Assembly: GCA_013815575.1 (NCBI GenBank)
Contig: JACDFX010000160.1
Location: forward strand, 1 to 5,544
Length of the DNA stretch: 5,544 nt
Source of the DNA: Rubrobacter sp.
GTDB lineage: Bacteria; Actinomycetota; Rubrobacteria; Rubrobacterales; Rubrobacteraceae
Direction: 5' to 3'
In this document: piece by piece, positions 3,747 through 5,544 of the stretch
How positions within the stretch are numbered: position 1 is the stretch's first letter
How the letters are laid out: each line of letters begins with the position of its first letter
The notes under the pieces: model-generated
Seen by the model: the letters and a program-made list of their open reading frames with translations, nothing else
Database searches by the model: none
Told to the model about the DNA's origin: nothing
Translations under genes and position numbers: made by a program

Positions 3747-5544
3747 CTATCTCCGGGGATCCACGCGTTCCCCCTCGCCCTCCTCGTCGCCGTCGGCCAT
3801 CTCCCCATCCTCCTTACGCCCGACGCCCGATGCCTGATGCCTCCCGTCCAACGGCGTCTTCTCGTTGGTGGCGAGTAGCAGGCTCAGGAACACGAAGGGC
3901 TCGAACCAGATCACGTACGCGTAGAACCAGTAGTTGACCGTAAGCTGAAAGGCGATGACGACGGCAGCCGAAAGGGCGGCGAGGCGCCTGACGGTGCGTT
4001 GGCGCGGCACGAAGGCGACGAGTACGGCGAGGAGGATCGCGAACACGGTCAGCGGCGTCTGCAAGGGGGCGAGCGCCGGGACCTGGGTGAAGATCGTCCA
4101 GGGGCTGACGCGGTCGCCCTGGAAGGCCAGGGTGTTCTCGTAGAAGAGCCTCGCCGCCTCGACGGGTTGTCCAGAGATAAACAGAATCGAGAAGACGAGG
4201 AGGAGTGCGCCGAGGCCGCCGAGCACGTAGTCGGTCAGGGGGCGGCGCTTCCAGCCGTCGTGGGCGAGCCAGAGGGGACCGAGGATCAGGGGAAACAGCT
4301 TCACGGAGAAGCCGGCCGCTATGGTGGCGCCCCGGGCGAGGGGGGAGGAGGCCGCCGCGAGACCGATGGCCGAGACGGCGGCCACTATAACGTCGTTGGT
4401 GTTGTTGTTGGTCGCGTACACGGTGTAAGGGAAGGCCGCCCAGGCGAAGACCATCGCCGCCCCCCCCTTCGGCCCGGAGAGCCTGTACCCGGCAATGAAG
4501 AGTGCCATGCCCCCGGCCACGAAAGAGAACATGGTGAGGGCGTGCGCCGCCGGGAGAAAGTCCCAATTGCCGGAGAAGCCGAACATGAGAACGAAGGGGA
4601 CGTAGAGGAGATAGTTGAGGGGGCCGTAGGTGTCCCCGGTGCCGACGTCCGCTGGCATGTTGCCGTAGGGGATCTCCCCGCCGAGGATGCGGTCGGCGCC
4701 AACGACCCCCGCGTACCCGACGTCTATCACGCGCGAGTCTGTGTTCAGGGCCAGGATGAGGCCGGTGGCGAGGCCCGCGAGCAGGAGCAGCAGCCAGGTT
4801 GGGAGGTTGCTCGTCTTCTCGACCCTCTCCCCGACGCCGAAGCCCATGAGAAGTGTGCGTCCTAGAAGGTAGATCAGGGGCGGATACCACAGCACCACCG
4901 CCTCCAAAACGATCCCCTGCCTGAAGAACGAATGCGAGACGAGGAACCCAAGCAGCATCGCCACGTCGAGGTTGCGCAGGGAGAAGAGCTTGTCCGTGCG
5001 GACGAAAGCGAGAACGAAGGCGAGGGCGAGCGGACCCCAGACCCACGGGAAGTTGGCCTGCTTGCCGTAGGCGCCGGAGATCCCACGCGCCATCAGCCAC
5101 CCGACCTGGTCCCCGGTCTGCACGGAACTGATAACCCACGTCTCGTCGTCGAGCTCCACGGACGCGACCTCTTTGCCCCTCTCCGTCGGCCTCCCGCCCA
5201 CCATTCCGGTCTCGTCCACGTAGAATCGTACCGTCCACCGGCCGTCCTCGTACCGCGCCCCGGTCGTGTACGCGCCGTGCTCCGAGAGCTCCCCCCTGAT
5301 CTCCGCGTCCGAGGCGGCGAGCTTGACGGCCTCCCCCTCCGAGAGCGTCGGGTAATCCATCTCCGCCGCCCCCGACGAAACCTCGACTTCGTCGACTTTC
5401 CCGGTATCGTCGTCGACTGCGAATTCCGCGACCTCCCCGCCCGAGACGGCCTCCACGAGCGTGACCCGCCAGGCGTCGTCGTCCCGGTCGTAGAGCGCCT
5501 CCGCCTCCACGGTCGGCTTGGCATAGTATTCGGCGAGCTCCTCC
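3747..5544 (-). CDS. PepSY-like repeats fused to a GT-C-type membrane glycosyltransferase (5' partial)
   Basis: The frame is open to the right edge, so the N-terminus is missing. A GTG at 5510 is an internal possibility with no ribosome binding site I can point to, and coding sequence continues beyond it. Residues below count from 5510. Residues 1 to about 140 hold two PepSY-like units of the form W-x-V ... V-D-x-x-T/E-x-x-V (AWRVTLVE to KVDEVEV; then SEGEAVKLAASDAEIRGEL to WVISSVQTG). From about 155 to 547 there are roughly 12-13 membrane segments. The first large loop after the segment at 238-256 contains VIDVGYAG (Asp263, candidate catalytic Asp) and GGEIPYGN ... DTYGPLNYLLYVPF, resembling polyprenyl-phosphate-sugar-dependent GT-C enzymes (DUF2029/GT87-like). 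Such enzymes transfer sugars on the outer face of the membrane. The final 40 residues are hydrophilic and acidic. The glycosyltransferase assignment rests on architecture, and donor and acceptor are unknown. Confidence 0.72.
   Translation of the reverse strand, partial: EELAEYYAKPTVEAEALYDRDDDAWRVTLVEAVSGGEVAEFAVDDDTGKVDEVEVSSGAAEMDYPTLSEGEAVKLAASDAEIRGELSEHGAYTTGARYEDGRWTVRFYVDETGMVGGRPTERGKEVASVELDDETWVISSVQTGDQVGWLMARGISGAYGKQANFPWVWGPLALAFVLAFVRTDKLFSLRNLDVAMLLGFLVSHSFFRQGIVLEAVVLWYPPLIYLLGRTLLMGFGVGERVEKTSNLPTWLLLLLAGLATGLILALNTDSRVIDVGYAGVVGADRILGGEIPYGNMPADVGTGDTYGPLNYLLYVPFVLMFGFSGNWDFLPAAHALTMFSFVAGGMALFIAGYRLSGPKGGAAMVFAWAAFPYTVYATNNNTNDVIVAAVSAIGLAAASSPLARGATIAAGFSVKLFPLILGPLWLAHDGWKRRPLTDYVLGGLGALLLVFSILFISGQPVEAARLFYENTLAFQGDRVSPWTIFTQVPALAPLQTPLTVFAILLAVLVAFVPRQRTVRRLAALSAAVVIAFQLTVNYWFYAYVIWFEPFVFLSLLLATNEKTPLDGRHQASGVGRKEDGEMADGDEEGEGERVDPRR
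3816..3843. repeat. Heptamer tandem repeat, four imperfect units
   Basis: On the plus strand the units are ACGCCCG, ACGCCCG, ATGCCTG and ATGCCTC. They lie inside the C-terminal tail of the membrane protein gene, encoding GRHQASGVGR. Seven is not a multiple of three, so each unit is read in a different frame. Confidence 0.7.

Noticed and set aside
3755..3773. GGGGA/TCCCC hairpin after rarA as a terminator
   Set aside because: The five-base stem has a nine-base loop and no T-run on either strand, and it lies in coding sequence of the opposing gene.
4394..4415. GTT-rich run suggestive of a microsatellite
   Set aside because: It encodes the in-frame stretch ATNNNTND in the membrane protein, between hydrophobic segments, and is too short and irregular to be called a repeat array.
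3814..5238. 474-codon minus-strand frame overlapping the membrane protein gene
   Set aside because: Arg/Pro/Gly-rich with no membrane segments. The alternative frame gives coherent transmembrane helices and a family-like loop motif.
1..5544. Search for a novel defence, mobile or RNA-based system
   Set aside because: No direct-repeat spacer array, transposase, integrase, toxin-antitoxin pair, nuclease motif, tRNA-like fold or structured long intergenic region was found. The longest gene-free stretch is 95 bases.

Overview
The window is high-GC, densely packed bacterial chromosome (roughly two thirds GC by eye), with GTG and TTG starts, overlapping genes and long shadow reading frames. This style, the GT-C membrane protein and start codons sitting directly after a -10 box suggest an actinobacterium, possibly a Rubrobacter-like lineage. 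That placement is inference, because no rRNA or other taxonomic marker is present.

Layout from left to right. (1) Plus strand, 1-1058: the charged C-terminal end of an unidentified protein, then 15 bases later a 290-residue coiled-coil protein with a small C-terminal domain of unknown function. (2) Minus strand, 2062 down to 1063: a translationally coupled three-gene operon encoding a minimal zincin-type metallopeptidase, an SRPBCC-fold protein and a tiny Tat translocase component, joined by ATGA and GTGA overlaps. It meets the coiled-coil gene tail to tail with a 4-base gap. (3) A 95-base divergent promoter region at 2063-2157. (4) Plus strand, 2158-3728: a 78-residue protein of unknown function with an SD-led TTG start, then rarA (mgsA), which appears to have its own leaderless promoter. 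(5) Minus strand, 5544 down to 3747: a large membrane protein, open at the window edge, with PepSY-like repeats joined to a polytopic GT-C glycosyltransferase-like region. It converges on rarA with an 18-base gap.

rarA is a housekeeping gene for replication-fork maintenance. The metallopeptidase, SRPBCC and Tat genes are almost certainly co-expressed, but nothing in the sequence shows a shared pathway. I see no tRNA, rRNA, CRISPR array, insertion sequence, attachment site or recognisable defence system. The most notable observations are two probable leaderless promoters of matching design, the Tat subunit with mixed TatA/TatB character, the PepSY-GT-C fusion, and a heptamer tandem repeat inside the tail of the glycosyltransferase-like gene.
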